DNA of 64,000 nt from Eriocheir sinensis (GCF_024679095.1 NW_026111742.1:223501-287500); one strand, 5' to 3'; counted from the first letter of the stretch, positions 47,828 through 62,200 are shown. The notes: a model not told the origin generated them from the letters alone. Made by a program: numbers and translations.

Positions 47828-50800
47828 CAGGTGTCATGTACTGCAGAGATGCTTGGAGGTGTTATAACCATACTTGTGAAAGGCTGGACAACACTAATCT
47901 GACCCTGTAGGAAGGTGAAGGTGTAGGAAGGTGGCACTCTCTGGCTCAGTGCTAAGGAATCAGAAGGTGTCATGTGCTGCAGAGAGGCTTGAAGGTGTTT
48001 TAACTATGCTAGTGAAAGGTTGGACTGCACTAACTTCACCCTGTAGAAGAGTGAATGCGTAGGAAGGTGGCACTCTCTGACTTAGTGTAAGGAATCAGGT
48101 ACCATGTGCTGCAGAGAGGCTTGTAGGTGTTATAACTATGCTGGTGAAAGGCTGGACAGCACTAATATGACCCTGTAGGAAGGTGGCACTCCCAAGCTCT
48201 GCGTTAGGGAATCAGAAGGTGGCATATGCTGCAGAGAGGCTTGGAAATGTTATAACTATGCTAGTGAAAGGCTGGACTACCGTAATCTGACCCTGTAGGA
48301 AGGTGAAAGTGTAGGAAGGCGGCACTCTCAAACTCTGCGTTAAGGAATCAGAAGGTATAATGTGCTACAGAGAGGCTTGGAGGTGTTATAACTATGCTAG
48401 TGAATGGCTGGACTGCACTAATCTGACGATGTAGGAAAGTGAAAGTGTAGGAAGTTGGCACTCTCTGGCACAGGGCTAGGGAATCTAAAGGTGTTATGTG
48501 GTGAAGAGAGGATTCAAGGTGTTATAACTATGCTAATGAAAAGCTGTACTGAACTATTCTGACATAGTAGGAAGGTGGCACTCTCTGACTCAGTGCTATG
48601 GAATCAGAGGGTGTCATGTGCTGCAGAGAGGTATGGTGGTGTTATAACTATGCTAGTGAAAGGCTGGACTGCACTAATCTGATCCTGTCGGAAGGTAAGG
48701 GTGTCGGAGTGTGGCACTCTCAAGCTCAGTGCCTGGTAATCAGAAGGTGTCATGTGTTGCAAAGAAGCTTGAAGGTGTTATAAATATGCTATTGCAAGGC
48801 TGGACTGCACTAATCTGTCCCTGTTGGAAGATGCAGCTGTAGGAATGTTTTTAGTTAAGTGCCAATTAATAAGAAGGTGTCATGTCCTGCAGAGTGGCTT
48901 GAAGGTGTTTTAACTATGCTAGTGAAAGGCTGAACTGCACTAATCTGTCCCTGAAAGAAGGTGAAGGTGTAGGAAGGTGGCACTCTCTGGCTCAGTGGTA
49001 GAGAATCAGGTGTCATGTGCTGCAGAGAGGCTTGGAGGAGTTATAACTATCCTAGTGAAAGGCTGGACTGCACTAATCTGACCCTGTAGGAAGGTGAAGG
49101 TGTAGGAAGGTGGCACTCTCAAGCTCTGTTCTAGGGCATCATAAAGTGTCATGTGCTGCAAAGTTGCTTGGAGGTGTTATTATGCTAGTGAAAATCTACA
49201 CTGCACAAATCTGACCCTGTAGAAAGGTGCCACTCTAAAGATCAGTGCTAAGGAATCAGAAGGTGTCATGTGCTGCAGAGAAGCTTGGAGGTTTTATAAC
49301 TATGCTAGTGAAAGGCTGGACTACACTAACCTGACCCTGTAAGAGGGTGCTGGTGAAGGAAGGTGGCACTCTCTGACTTAGTGCTAATGAATCGGGTGCC
49401 ATGTGCTGCAAAGAGGCTTTAAGGTGTCATAACTATGTTAGTGATAGGCTTCACTGCACTAATCTCACCCTGTTGGAGGGTGATGGTGTAGAAAAGTGGC
49501 ACTCTCTTGCTCAGTGTTAAGGAATCAGTTGTCATGTGCTGCAGAGAGGCGTGGAGGTGTTATAACTATGCTAGTGAAAGGCTGGTCTTCACTAATGTGA
49601 CCCTGTAGGAAGATGCAACTGTAGGAAGGAGGCACTTTCTATCTCAGTGCTAAGGAATTAAAATGTGTCATGTGCTGCAGAGTGGTTTGAAGGTGTTCTA
49701 GCTATGCTAGTGAAAGGCTAGACTGCACTAATTTGACCATGTAAGACGGTGAATGAGTAGAAAGGTGGCACTCTCTGGACCAGTGCTAGGGAATCAGGTT
49801 GCATGTGCTGCAGAGAGGCTTGGAGGTGTTAGAACTATGGTAGTGAAAGACTGGACTGCACTACTCTGTCCATGTAGGAAAGTGAAGGTGTAGGAATGTG
49901 GCACTCTCAAGCGCAGTGCTAGGGAATCAGAAGGTGTCATGTACTACAGAGAGACTTTGAGGTGTTATAACTATGCTAGTAAAAAACTGGACAGCACTAA
50001 TCTGACCCTCTAGGAAAGTGAAGGTGTAGGAATGTGGCACTCTCAAGCGCAGTGCTAGGGAATCAGAAGGTGTCATGTACTACAGAGAGACTTTGAGGTG
50101 TTATAACTATGCTAGTAAAAAGCTGGACTGCACTAATCTAATCCCTGAAGGAAGGTGAAGGTGTAGGAAGGTGGCACTCTCTGGCTCAGTGCTAGGGAAT
50201 CAGAAGGTGTCATGTGCTACAGAGAAGCTTGGATATGATATTACTATGCTAGTGAAAGGCTGGACTGCACTAAACTGATCCTGTAAGAGGGTGAAGGTGA
50301 AGGGAGGTGGCACTCTCTGGGTCAGTACTAAGGAATCAGGTGTCATGTGCTGCAGAGAGGCTTGGAGGTGTTAGTAATATGCTAGTGAAAGGCCGGACTG
50401 CACTAATCTGACCCTGTAGGAAAGTGAAAGTGTAGGAAGGTGGCATTCCCAGGCTCTGTGTTAGGGAATCAAAAGGTGGCATCTGCTGTAGAGAAGCTTG
50501 GAGGTGTTATAACTATGCTAGTGAAAGGCCGGACTGCACTAATCTGACACTGTAGGAAGGTGAAGGTGTAGGAAGGTGGAACACTCTGGCTCAGTGTTAG
50601 GGAATCAGAAGGTTTCATTTGCAGCGGAGAGGCTTGGCGGTGTTATAACCCTACTAGTGAAAGACTGGACTGCACTTATCTGACCCTGTAGCAAGATCCA
50701 CCTGTAGGAAGGAAGCACTCTCTGGCTCAATGCTAAGGAATCAAAAGATGTCATGTGCTGCAGATAGGTTTGAAGGTAGTATGATATTATAAGGCTGGAC

Positions 50801-51914
50801 TGCACTAATCTGTCCCTGTAGGAAGATGCAACTGTAGGAAGGAGGCACTCTCTGGCTCTATGCAAAGGAGTTAGAAGGTGTCATGTCCTGCAGAGTTGTT
50901 TGAAGGTGTTATAACTATGATAGTGAAAGGCTGGACTGCACTAATCTGTCCCTGTAGGAAGGTGAAGGTGTAGGAAGGTGGCACTCTCAAGCTCTGTGCT
51001 AGGGAATCAGAAGGTGTCATGTGCTGTAGAGAAGCTTGGAGGTGTTTTAACTATGCTAGTGAAATGCTGGACTGCACTAATCTGACCCTGTAGGAAGGTG
51101 GAGGTGTAGGAAGGTGGCTCTCTCTGACTCAGTGCTAGGGAATTAGGTGTCATGGGCTGCAGAGAGGCTTTGAGGTGTTATAACTATGCTAATGAAAGGC
51201 TGGACTGCACAAATCTGACCCTGTAGGAAGGTGCCACTCTCAAGGTCAGTGCTAAGGAATTAGAAGGTGTCATTTGCTGAAGAGAGAGGCTTGGAGGTGT
51301 TATAACTATGCTAGTGAAAGGCTGGACTGCACTAATCTGACCCTGTAGTAAGGTGTAACTATAGGAATGAGGCACTTTCTAATTCAGTTGTCAGGAATTA
51401 AAAGGTGTCATGTGCTGCAGAGTGGCTTAAAGGTGTTATAACTATGCTAGTGAAAGCCTGGATTATACTAATCTGACCCTGATAAAAGGTGAAACAGTAA
51501 GAACGTGGCACTCTCAAGCTCTGTGCTAGGGAATCAGAAGGTTGCATGTGCTGCAGAGGGGCTTGGAGGTCTTATAACTATGCTACTGAAATGTTGGACT
51601 GCAGTAATCTGACCTAGTAGGAAAGTGAAGGTGTAGGAAGGTGGCACTCACTGGCTCCGTGCTACGGAATCAAAAGGTGTCATCTGCTGCAGAGAGGCTT
51701 GGAGGTGTTATAACTATGCTAGTGAAAAGCTGGACTGCACTTATCTGACCCTCTAGCAAGATCCAGCAGTAGGAAGGAGGCACTCTCTGGCTCAATGCTA
51801 GGGAATCAAAAGGTGTTATGTGCTGCAGAGAGGCTTGAAGGTAATATGATATTATAAGGCTGGACTGCACTAATCTGACCCTGTAGGAAGGTGGAGGCGT
51901 AGGAAGGTGGCACA
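47828..51914 (+). repeat. 120/137-bp satellite array, segment 6 (unit A)
   Basis: About 4.1 kb of satellite lies in the usual orientation. It corresponds unit for unit with 59238-62904, except for two units (about 48107-48363) missing from the other copy and an extra 137-bp unit here (about 50028-50164, a near-exact repeat of 49891-50027). It ends in GGTGGCACAC, where the (CT)n run begins. Confidence 0.93.
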
Positions 51915-53400
<1,486 letters not shown>

Positions 53401-53593
53401 ATTTAGTGAGAGGCGGTGCAACATGACGACACCTATTACAGCCTCGCTACCAGTGCCTGTTTATGTTTTAGCGAAGTCTACCCCAAAGTTGCTCCTACGA
53501 GTGCCGTAATCATCCACATTTGGCACCTAAGCCTGTTTTTGCCAGTTATATCTGCGTCTCAAACATCCTCTCCTAAAGTACCATAAAGGAAAC
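53401..53593. other. Unassigned 190-bp spacer
   Basis: The sequence lies between the 5' end of one LINE and the 3' end of a Jockey-like fragment. I recognise no satellite unit, coding motif or repeat in it. It may be part of another diverged element. Confidence 0.5.
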
Positions 53594-53992
53594 CCCAAAA
53601 AAAGCTCGCTACTCGCTGCTCATGTAAAGACTCAGAAGAGGTTTGCGAAAGAGCAGTTAGTTACGTGAGAAGAGGTGTCCTGATACCTTTCTCTTGAATG
53701 AGTTCAAACCGTAGGCAGGAGGAAATACAGATGAAGGAAGATCGTTCCAGAAATTACCAGCGTGAGGGATAAAAGAGTGAAGATGCTCGTTAACTCTTGC
53801 ATAAGGGCTTTGGACAGTGTAGGGATGAGCATGAGTAGAAAGTCGTGTGCGGCGGGGCCGCATAAAAGGTGGAAGGCATGCAGTTAGCAAGTTCAGAAAA
53901 GCAGTGAGCGTGAAAATATCGACAGAAGATAGAAAAGGAGGCAACATGGCGGCGGAATTTGAGAGGTAGAAGACTATCAGTACAAAGAAACA
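53594..53992 (-). mobile_element. Jockey-like LINE 3' fragment
   Basis: This is the 3'-terminal ~400 bp of the J family on the minus strand (GCTCGCTACTCGCTGCTC at 53609 on plus; frames with YARVNEHLHSFIPHAG and SFKRKVSGHL). It is truncated at ACTATCAGTA, where the L2-like LINE 3' end of unit B begins. It has no counterpart to the left of unit A, so it marks the flank of the duplicated segment. Confidence 0.82.
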
Positions 53993-55762
53993 CAAAGGAA
54001 GAACAAACAACAGCAGACCTGCTGGTTGTTTGTGACAAGCTACACTAACTATCTAATCAAAGGTGGAAAATGAAGGACAGCAAAGGCGAAGGCTCCTCCC
54101 TACCCTCCCATCCCTCCAGCCAAAGCTGGCAGGAAAGAAAAAAAACCATGCAGCATGGAAAAACTGCATGTAAGAAAGAGGAAAGAACTACCATTACTGC
54201 TACCACTAACCGGGCGATAAAAGCGGACAAGGACACCAGTATTCGAAAGAATTTAACGTTATTACGACAATGAGTAATATCTTAGTTGCTGGTTGGATTC
54301 AAAACACTTGTCTAATCTATTCTTGAAGGCCGTAACTGTTGTACTATCAACGACATCACAAGGTAGAGAGTTCCAAACATTAACAACTCGATTGATGAAG
54401 AAGTGTTTAGCTTCGTGCGACGAGAATCTTTTACCACTTATTCTCAAATTTTGATTTCTTCTTATTCTATCTGATCGATCAATTGTAAAGTAATCTTCCG
54501 CATTAATATCACTGAATCCTTTAAACATTTTAAACACTTCTATTAGATCGCCTCGCATTCTTCGTTTTGATAGGCTGAATAAATTTACTTATTTAAGCCT
54601 TTGTTCATATGACAAATTTTTCAACCTAGGAATCATCTTTGTTACTCTTCTTTTCTATGTCTTTTCTGTAAGAGTGAGACCAAAACTGTACACAGAACTC
54701 TAGACGGGGTCGAACCAACGAATTATACAGTTTTAATTACTTTTTCCGATTTATTATTAAAGACTCGTCCGATAAAGCCAAACAATTTGTTTGGAGTTTT
54801 AACTACCTCTGAACAATGCTGACCGGGCTTTAAATCGCTTGATATAGTGATTCCAAGATCCTTTTATTTACTTACTGCAGAAAGTTGTAGGCCATTCATT
54901 ACGCACCGAACGCGATTGTTATTTGCTTCCGATGTGCAACACTTTACATTTGTCAACGTTTAATTTCATTTGCCATTGATTGGCCCAACGTGCAAGTCGA
55001 TCTAGATCTGATTGTAAAGCTTCTTCGTCGAGTGTCGCAGTTACTTTACTAGCAAATTTTTGTATCATCAGCAAATTTTGATACTTTGCAAGTGAGCCCA
55101 TCATCGATATCATTAACATAAATTAAGAAGAGCATGGGGCCAAGCACTGATCCTTGAGGTGCGCCGCTTCTGACATCGAGCCAGTTAGATGTAACACCGT
55201 TTAGAACTACTCTATGTTTCCGCTCAGAGAGCCAGTCCACAAGCCAATTGTGAATGTTACCCGAAATACCGTGCGCCAGTAGTTGGTTGAGCAATCGTTG
55301 GTGGGGGACCTTATCAAATGCTTTTTGAAAATCTAGATATATGATATCTACTGATCTGCTTTCATCGAACACCTAAAATATATAATGAAAAAAATCAAGT
55401 AGGTTAGTTTAACACGAACGTTTAATACGGAAGCCATGTTGCGAGTTATTTATTATATTATTTTCTTCGAAGAATTTCACCATATTGTCGCGAATGATAG
55501 TTTCCATTAACTTACAAACAATCGATGTCAGGCTAATTGGTCGATAGTTTCCTAGATGACACTTGTCCCCCTTTTTGAAAATTGCTGTGACATTTGCTAG
55601 TCTCCAATCCGACGAAACTTTTCCAGCTGTTAAAGATTTATTGAATATGATGGAGAGCGGCATACAAATTTGATGTTTGATTTCTTTTAAGACCCTAGGG
55701 GTAGTTTTGTCTGGACCAGGAGTTTTGATTACTTTAATTTTTTTCAATTGTGCGTAAAATGT
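53993..55762 (-). mobile_element. CR1/L2-like LINE, unit B copy
   Basis: This is the duplicate of 42782-44541: the same 3' UTR (54010-54270), the same 5' truncation against a Jockey-like LINE, and the same internal stop. Its 3' end abuts a Jockey-like fragment instead of satellite. Confidence 0.85.
54262..55747 (-). pseudogene. CR1/L2-like reverse transcriptase relic (unit B)
   Basis: It has the same blocks as the unit A copy: TPGPDKTTPRVLK, KGDKCHLGNYRPISLTSIV (55747-55409); YLDFQKAFDKVPHQRL, GAPQGSVLGPMLFLIYVND and FADDTKI (55372-55049); LDRLARWANQWQMKLN (55119-54919); and C-terminal VNVWNSLPCDVVDS with FKNRLDKCFESN (54558-54262). It keeps the KGDK residues lost by deletion in unit A, so it is the slightly better preserved copy, but the shared stop and frame shifts remain. 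Confidence 0.83.
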
Positions 55763-57672
55763 AAAAAAAAGCTCGCTAATCGCTGCTCCCAGAAATAATC
55801 AAAAGAGGTGGCCGAAAGAAAGGTCAGTTTCGGGAGGAGAGGTGTCCTGATACCCTCCTCTTGAAAGAGTTCAAGTCGTAGGCAGGAGGAAATACAGATG
55901 AAAGAAGATTGTTCCAGAGTTTACCAGCGTGAAGGATGAAACAGTGAAGATGCTGGTTAATTCTTGCAATAGGGGTTTGGACAGTAGAGGGATAAAGTCG
56001 TGTGCAGCGGGGCCGCGGGAAAGGGGGGTGGGGAGGCATGCAGTTAGTAAGTTCAGAAGAGCAGTCAGCGTGAAAATAGCTGCAGAAGATAGGAAGAGAG
56101 GCACCATCGCGACGGAATTAAAAAGGTAGAAGACTATCAGTAGGAGGAGGAAAACTGATGAGACGAAGAGCCTTAGACTCCACTCTGTCCAGAAGAACTG
56201 TGTTAGTGGAGCCCCCCCACACTTGAGATGCCTACTCCATACGAGGGCGGACAAGGCCACTGTATACGGATAGCAACTGTGCGGGGGAGAAGAACTGGCG
56301 GAGACGATACAGAACGCCCAACCTTGAGGAAGCTGATTTAGCGAGAGAGGAGATATGAAGTTTCCAGTTGAGATTTTGAGTTAAGGATAGACTGAGGATA
56401 TTTGATGTTGAAGAAAGTGACAGCTGAGTGTTGTCGAAGAATTGGGGATAGGTGTTTGGAAGATTGTTTCGAGCTGATAGGGTGAGAAATTAAGTTTTTG
56501 AGGCACTGAAGGACACAAGGTTCCTTCTATCCCAATCGGAAATGATAGCAAGGTCTGAGGTTTAACTGTTCTGCAGCTTCCAGTCTGGAGTCGTGTACTT
56601 CCTGTTGAGATGGCCTTCTATTGAAAGAAGTCGAATAATGCAAAGTGGAGTCGTCGGTGAATGAGTGAACAGGACAGTTTGTTATGGAAAGATTATTAAT
56701 GAATAACAGGAAGAGAGTGGGTGATAGAACAGAGCCTTGTGGAACACCACTGTTGATAGGCTTAGGGGAAGAGCAGTGACCGTCTACCACCGCAGAGATA
56801 GAACGGCCGGAAAGGAAACTGGATATAAAGGAACAAAGACAGGGATATAATCCTAAAGAGGGCAGTTTAGAAAGCAAAGACTTTTGCCAGACTCTACCGA
56901 AAGCTTTAGATGTGTCACTGAAACGGCTGAGAGAGGATGACCAGGAGTCAGTTAAGAGAGCAAGAAGATCGCCAGTATAACGCTCATAGCGGAACCCATA
57001 CTGGCGATCGATCAGATAGAAGGTTAGAAGTGGAAAGGTGCTTTCGAATAATCCGGTTAAGGATTGATTCAAAAGGTTTAGATAGACAGGAAAGTGAAGT
57101 AATAGGGCGGTAGTTTGAGGGATTGGAACGGTCACCCTTCTTAGGTACAGGCTGTACAAAGGAAAACTTCAAGCAAGAAGGAAAGATAGATGTTGACAGG
57201 CAGAGGCGAAAGAGTTTGACCAGGCAGGGTGTCATCACGGAGGCAAAGTTTTTAAGGACAATAGAAAGCATTCCATCAGGTAAATTAGACTGCTGAGAGT
57301 TAAGGCCAGAGGGGGCATAGAAAACATCATTATGAAAAATCTTAATAATAGGTATAAAGGAGTCAGAGGGGGTATGAGTAGGAGGAATATGCCCAGAATC
57401 GTCCAGGGTGGAGTTCTTACAGAATGTGTGAGCAAAGAGTTCAGCCTTAGAGATAGATAAGACGGCAGTGCTCCCGTCAGGGTTACGGAGAGGAGGGAAA
57501 GAGGAAGAAGTGAAATTGGTGATATTGCTGCTAGGTACCAGAAGTCAAGGGATGAATTTGGGAAAGCAAGGTGTTGACATTTCTATTGATAACAGAGGTT
57601 TTGGTAAGTCGGAGAATAGATTTGGCACGATACCGTGCTGAAATGTAAAGTTCATGGTTAGTGAAAGTTAGT
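55763..57672 (-). mobile_element. Jockey-like LINE copy J4 (unit B)
   Basis: This is the duplicate of J3, with identical truncation points at both ends (3' UTR cut at the L2-like LINE; 5' end at TTAGTGAAAGTTAGT). Satellite resumes with TAGTGAAAGGCTGC at 57673. It retains about 30 bp missing from J3. Confidence 0.86.
55824..57435 (-). pseudogene. Reverse transcriptase relic of LINE copy J4
   Basis: Minus-strand fragments include PVPKKGDRSNPSNYRPI (57271-56984), DRQYGFRYERYTGDLLALL, SGVPQGSVLSPTLFLLFIN and the catalytic-box variant SFTDDSTLHY (57159-56527), and the thumb/C-terminal region (56260-55824). The catalytic motif reads FTDD here against FADD in J3. Frame breaks near 57000 and 56525 disable it. 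Confidence 0.8.
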
Positions 57673-58237
57673 TAGTGAAAGGCTGCAATACACTAGTCTG
57701 ACGCTGGAGGAAGGTGAAGGTGTAGAGAGGTGGCACTCTCAACCTCAGTGCTAGGGAATTAGTTGACATGTGCTGCAAAGAGGCTTGGAGGTGTTGTAAA
57801 TATGCTAGTGAAAGGCTGGACTAAACTAATCTGACCGTGAAGGAAGATGGTGTAGGAAGGTGGCACTCTTTGGATCAGTGCTACGGAATCAGAAGGTGTA
57901 ATGTGCTTTAGAGAGGCGTGGAGGTGTTATAGTTATGCTAGTGAAAGGCTGGACTGCACTAATCTGTCGCTGTAGGAGGTGAACGTGTAGGAAGGTGGCA
58001 CTCTCTGGCTCAGTTCAAGGGAATTAGGTGTCATGTGCTTCAGAGAGGCTTGGAGGTGTTTTAACTATGCTAGTGAAAGGCTGGACTGCACTATTCTGAC
58101 GTTGTAGAAAGATAAACGTATAGGAAGGTGGCACTCTCTGGCTCAGTGCTAGGGAATCAGACGGTGTCATGTGCTGTAGAGAGGCTTGGAGGCTGACCTT
58201 GTAGGAAGATGAATGTGTAGGAAGGTGACACTCTCTG
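57673..58237 (+). repeat. 120/137-bp satellite array, segment 7 (unit B)
   Basis: Satellite units run from the J4 5' end to CACTCTCTG before the hairpin-bearing insert. This is a direct duplicate of 46407-46969. Confidence 0.92.
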
Positions 58238-58388
58238 TAACGACTTAAAAGCTAACTTTTCGGATGTCTCATTCAATATAATAACGATAATAACAGCTGA
58301 CTGGTCGCCCCCGCGCACTAATTATCGTGTCTGAAGTGTTGTACCAATAAAAATACGGACAAACAGCTGTTCCAGGGGGGAGGCGCCA

Positions 58389-58859
58389 ATTAAAAACAAG
58401 CAATGTAGCATTAAAGGTGATTATAGTATGCTACCTATTAAGTAATGCACACTTTCCGTCATTATTTCCTACATAGCTCATGCACATAGGCATACTTAAT
58501 ATAATCACATAAAACATATCTTCTACAGTAACTTCATACAGGTAGGAGTAAGTAATAACTTTCGTATCTGTGGCTTGGAGGGACGGGTGCGTCGTCTGCC
58601 GCGCTCACCGTCACCCGCTGTTCCGCGAACGTACACACCCGTCCCTCCAAGCCAAGGATACAAAACTTATTCCTTAATACAATGATTCCTACCTGTATGA
58701 AGTTACTGTAGAAGATATTTTTTTATGTGATTATAATTATTTAGTATGCCTATGTGAATGAGCTATGTAGGAAATAATGACGGAAAGTGTGCATTACTTA
58801 ATAGGTAGCATAATATACTATACTATAATCGCCTTCAATGCTACATTGCTTGTTTTGAA
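58389..58859. repeat. ~200-220-bp inverted repeat (hairpin) with 46-bp GC-rich loop
   Basis: Left arm 58389-58589 (CAAGCAATGTAGCATT ... GGCTTGGAGGGACGGGTG) is complementary to right arm 58636-58859 (CACCCGTCCCTCCAAGCC ... AATGCTACATTGCTTG), with a few small indels. The loop 58590-58635 is rich in CG dinucleotides. Transcribed, it would fold into a long double-stranded hairpin. Confidence 0.92.
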
Positions 58860-59053
58860 GGGCCGCCCGTTATCCCTTCAAAACTGGCATACTTATTATT
58901 GTACTTTGTTTCTTAGGTGATGTCATTGATTGTTAAAGTAGAGTGCCGCCATTCAGTTAAATTACGAATATTTTTTTTAATCATAAAACTAGTTAGATTA
59001 TCTTAATCATATTTGGTACGTGTCTTTGATACAACGCATAACGTCATGAACAG

Positions 59054-59080
59054 CCAATTAGGTGAAGGGGGGGGCGGAGC
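59054..59080 (+). promoter_or_regulatory. Promoter-like CCAAT box plus GC box (unit B)
   Basis: CCAAT at 59054-59058 and GGGGCGGAGC at 59071-59080 repeat the arrangement at 47647-47673. Both boxes are intact in both duplicates although the surrounding sequence has small changes. Function is inferred only from motif content. Confidence 0.35.
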
Positions 59081-59237
59081 TTAGCCAGAATTGGGGAGGG
59101 GCTTTTCGGCGTAAATAATTATTATTGGCAAAGTAATTTGAACAGATTATAGCAGTAAAGTTAAAAGCTACTGCTAAAAGGACAGCTTCTAGCAGCACTT
59201 ATAAAAGTACTGCTAGGAGTATTTATTGATACCGCCC

Positions 59238-62200
59238 CAGGTGTCATGTACTGCAGAGATGCTTGGAGGTGTTATAACCATACTAGTGAAAGGCTGGACA
59301 ACACTAATCTGACCCTGTAGGAAGGTGAAGGTGTAGGAAGGTGGCACTCCCTGGCTCAGTGCTAAGGAATCAGAAGGTGTCATGTGCTGCAGAGAGGCTT
59401 GAAGGTGTTTTAACTATGCTAGTGAAAGGTTGGACTGCACTAACTTCACCCTGTAGAAGAGTGAATGCGTAGGAAGGTGGCACTCTCTGACTTAGTGTAA
59501 GGGACTCAGGTACCATGTGCTACAGAGAGGCTTGGAGGTGTTATAACTATGCTAGTGAATGGCTGGACTGCACTAATCTGACGATGTAGGAAAGTGAAAG
59601 TGTAGGAAGTTGGCACTCTCTGGCACAGGGCTAGGGAATCTAAAGGTGTTATGTGGTGAAGAGAGGATTCAAGGTGTTATAACTATGCTAATGAAAAGCT
59701 TTTCTGAACTATTCTGACATAGTAGGAAGGTGGCACTCTCTGACTCAGTGCTATGGAATCAGAGGGTGCCATGTGCTGCAGAGAGGCATGGTGGTGTTAT
59801 AACTATGCTAGTGAAAGGCTGGACTGCACTAATCTGATCCTGTCGGAAGGTAAGGGTGTCGGAGTGTGGCACTCTCAAGCTCAGTGCCTGGTAATCAGAA
59901 GGTGTCATGTGTTGCAAAGAAGCTTGAAGGTGTTATAAATATGCTATTGCAAGGCTGGACTGCACTAATCTGTCCCTGTTGGAAGATGCAGCTGTAGGAA
60001 TGTGGCACTTTTTAGTTAAGTGCCAATTAATAAGAAGGTGTCATGTCCTGCAGAGTGGCTTGAAGGTGTTTTAACTATGCTAGTGAAAGGCTGAACTGCA
60101 CTAATCTGTCCCTGAAAGAAGGTGAAGGTGTAGGAAGGTGGCACTCTCTGGCTCAGTGGTAGAGAACCAGGTGTCATGTGCTGCAGAGAGGCTTGGAGGA
60201 GTTATAACTATCCTAGTGAAAGGCTGGACTGCACTAATCTGACCCTGTAGGAAGGTGAAGGTGTAGGAAGGTGGCACTCTCAAGCTCTGTTCTAGGGCAT
60301 CATAAAGTGTCATGTGCTGCAGAGTTGCTTGGAGGTGTTATTATGCTAGTGAAAATCTACACTGCACAAATCTGACCCTGTAGAAAGGTGCCACTCTAAA
60401 GATCAGTGCTAAGGAATCAGAAGGTGTCATGTGCTGCAGAGAAGCTTGGAGGTTTTATAACTATGCTAGTGAAAGGCTGGACTACACTAACCTGACCCTG
60501 TAAGAGGGTGCTGGTGAAGGAAGGTGGCACTCTCTGACTTAGTGCTAATGAATCGGGTGCCATGTGCTGCAAAGAGGCTTTAAGGTGTCATAACTATGTT
60601 AGTGATAGGCTTCACTGCACTAATCTCACCCTGTTGGAGGGTGATGGTGTAGAAAAGTGGCACTCTCTTGCTCAGTGTTAAGGAATCAGTTGTCATGTGC
60701 TGCAGAGAGGCGTGGAGGTGTTATAACTATGCTAGTGAAAGGCTGGTCTGCACTAATGTGACCCTGTAGGAAGGTGCAACTGTAGGAAGGAGGCACTTTC
60801 TAACTCATTGCTAAGGAATTAAAATGTGTCATGTGCTGCACAGTGGTTTGAAGGTGTTCTAACTATGCTAGTGAAAGGCTAGACTGCACTAATTTGACCA
60901 TGTAAGACGGTGAATGCGTAGAAAGGTGGCACTCTCTGGCCCAGTGCTAGGGAATCAGGTTGCATGTGCTGCAGAGAGGCTTGGAGGTGTTAGAACTATG
61001 GTAGTGAAAGACTGGACTGCACTACTCTGTCCATGTAGGAAAGTGAAGGTGTAGGAATGTGGTACTCTCAAGCGCAGTGCTAGGGAATCAGAAGGTGTCA
61101 TGTACTACAGAGAGACTTTGAGGTGTTATAACAATGCTAGTAAAAAACTGGACAGCACTAATCTGACCCTCTAGGAAGGTGAAGGTGTAGGAAGGTGGCA
61201 CTCTCTGGCTCAGTGCTAGGGAGTCAGAAGGTGTTATGTACTACAGAGAAGCTTGGATATGATATTACTATGCTAGTGAAAGGCTGGACTGCACTAAACT
61301 GATCCTGTAAGAGGGTGAAGGTGAAGGGAGGTGGCACTCTCTGGGTCAGTACTAAGGAACCAGGTGTCATGTGCTGCAGAGAGGCTTGGAGGTGTTAGTA
61401 TTATGCTAGTGAAAGGCCGGACTACACTAATCTGACCCTGTAGGAAAGTGAAAGTGTAGGAAGGTGGCATTCCCAGGCTCTGTGTTAGGGAATCAAAAGG
61501 TGGCATCTGCTGCAGAGAAGCTTGGAGGTGTAGTGAAAGGCCGGACTGCACTAATCTGACACTGTAGGAAGGTGAAGGCGTAGGAAGGTGGAACACTCTG
61601 GCTCAGTGTTAGGGAATCAGAAGGTTTCATTTGCAGCGGAGAGGCTTGGAGGTGTTATAACCCCACTAGTGTAAGGCTGGACTGCACTTATCTGACCCTG
61701 TAGCAAGATCCACCTGTAGGAAGGAAGCACTCTCTGGCTAAATGCTAGGGAATCAAAAGATGTCATGTGCTGCAGATAGGCTTGAAGGTAGTATGATATT
61801 ATAAGGCTCAACTGCACTAATCTGTCCCTGTAGGAAGATGCAACTGTAGGAAGGAGGCACTCTCTGGCTCTATGCAAAGGAGTTAGAAGGTGTCATATCC
61901 TGCAGAGTTGTTTGAAGGTGTTATAACTATGATAGTGAAAGGCTGGACTGCACTAATCTGTCCCTCTAGGAAGGTGAAGGTGTAGGAAGGTGGCACTCTC
62001 AAGCTCTGTGCTAGGGAATCAGAAGGTGTCATGTGCTGTAGAGAAGCTTGGAGGTGTTTTAACTATGCTAGTGAAATGCTGGACTGCACTAATCTGACCC
62101 TGTAGGAAGGTGGAGGTGTAGGAAGGTGGCTCTCTCTGACTCAGTGCTAGGGAATTAGGTGTCATGGGCTGCAGAGAGGCTTTGAGGTGTTATAACTATG

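Larger units (their letters stand above)
58238..59237. mobile_element. Unidentified insert with long palindromic hairpin (unit B)
   Basis: This is the duplicate of 46970-47827 but with the complete hairpin at 58389-58859. Its start is TAACGACTTAAAAGC and its end is ...TTATTGATACCGCC. Just right of the hairpin, TTTTGAAGGG and CCCTTCAAAA flank an 11-bp centre (about 58852-58882). No coding sequence is visible, which fits a non-autonomous (MITE-like or foldback) element. Confidence 0.6.
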
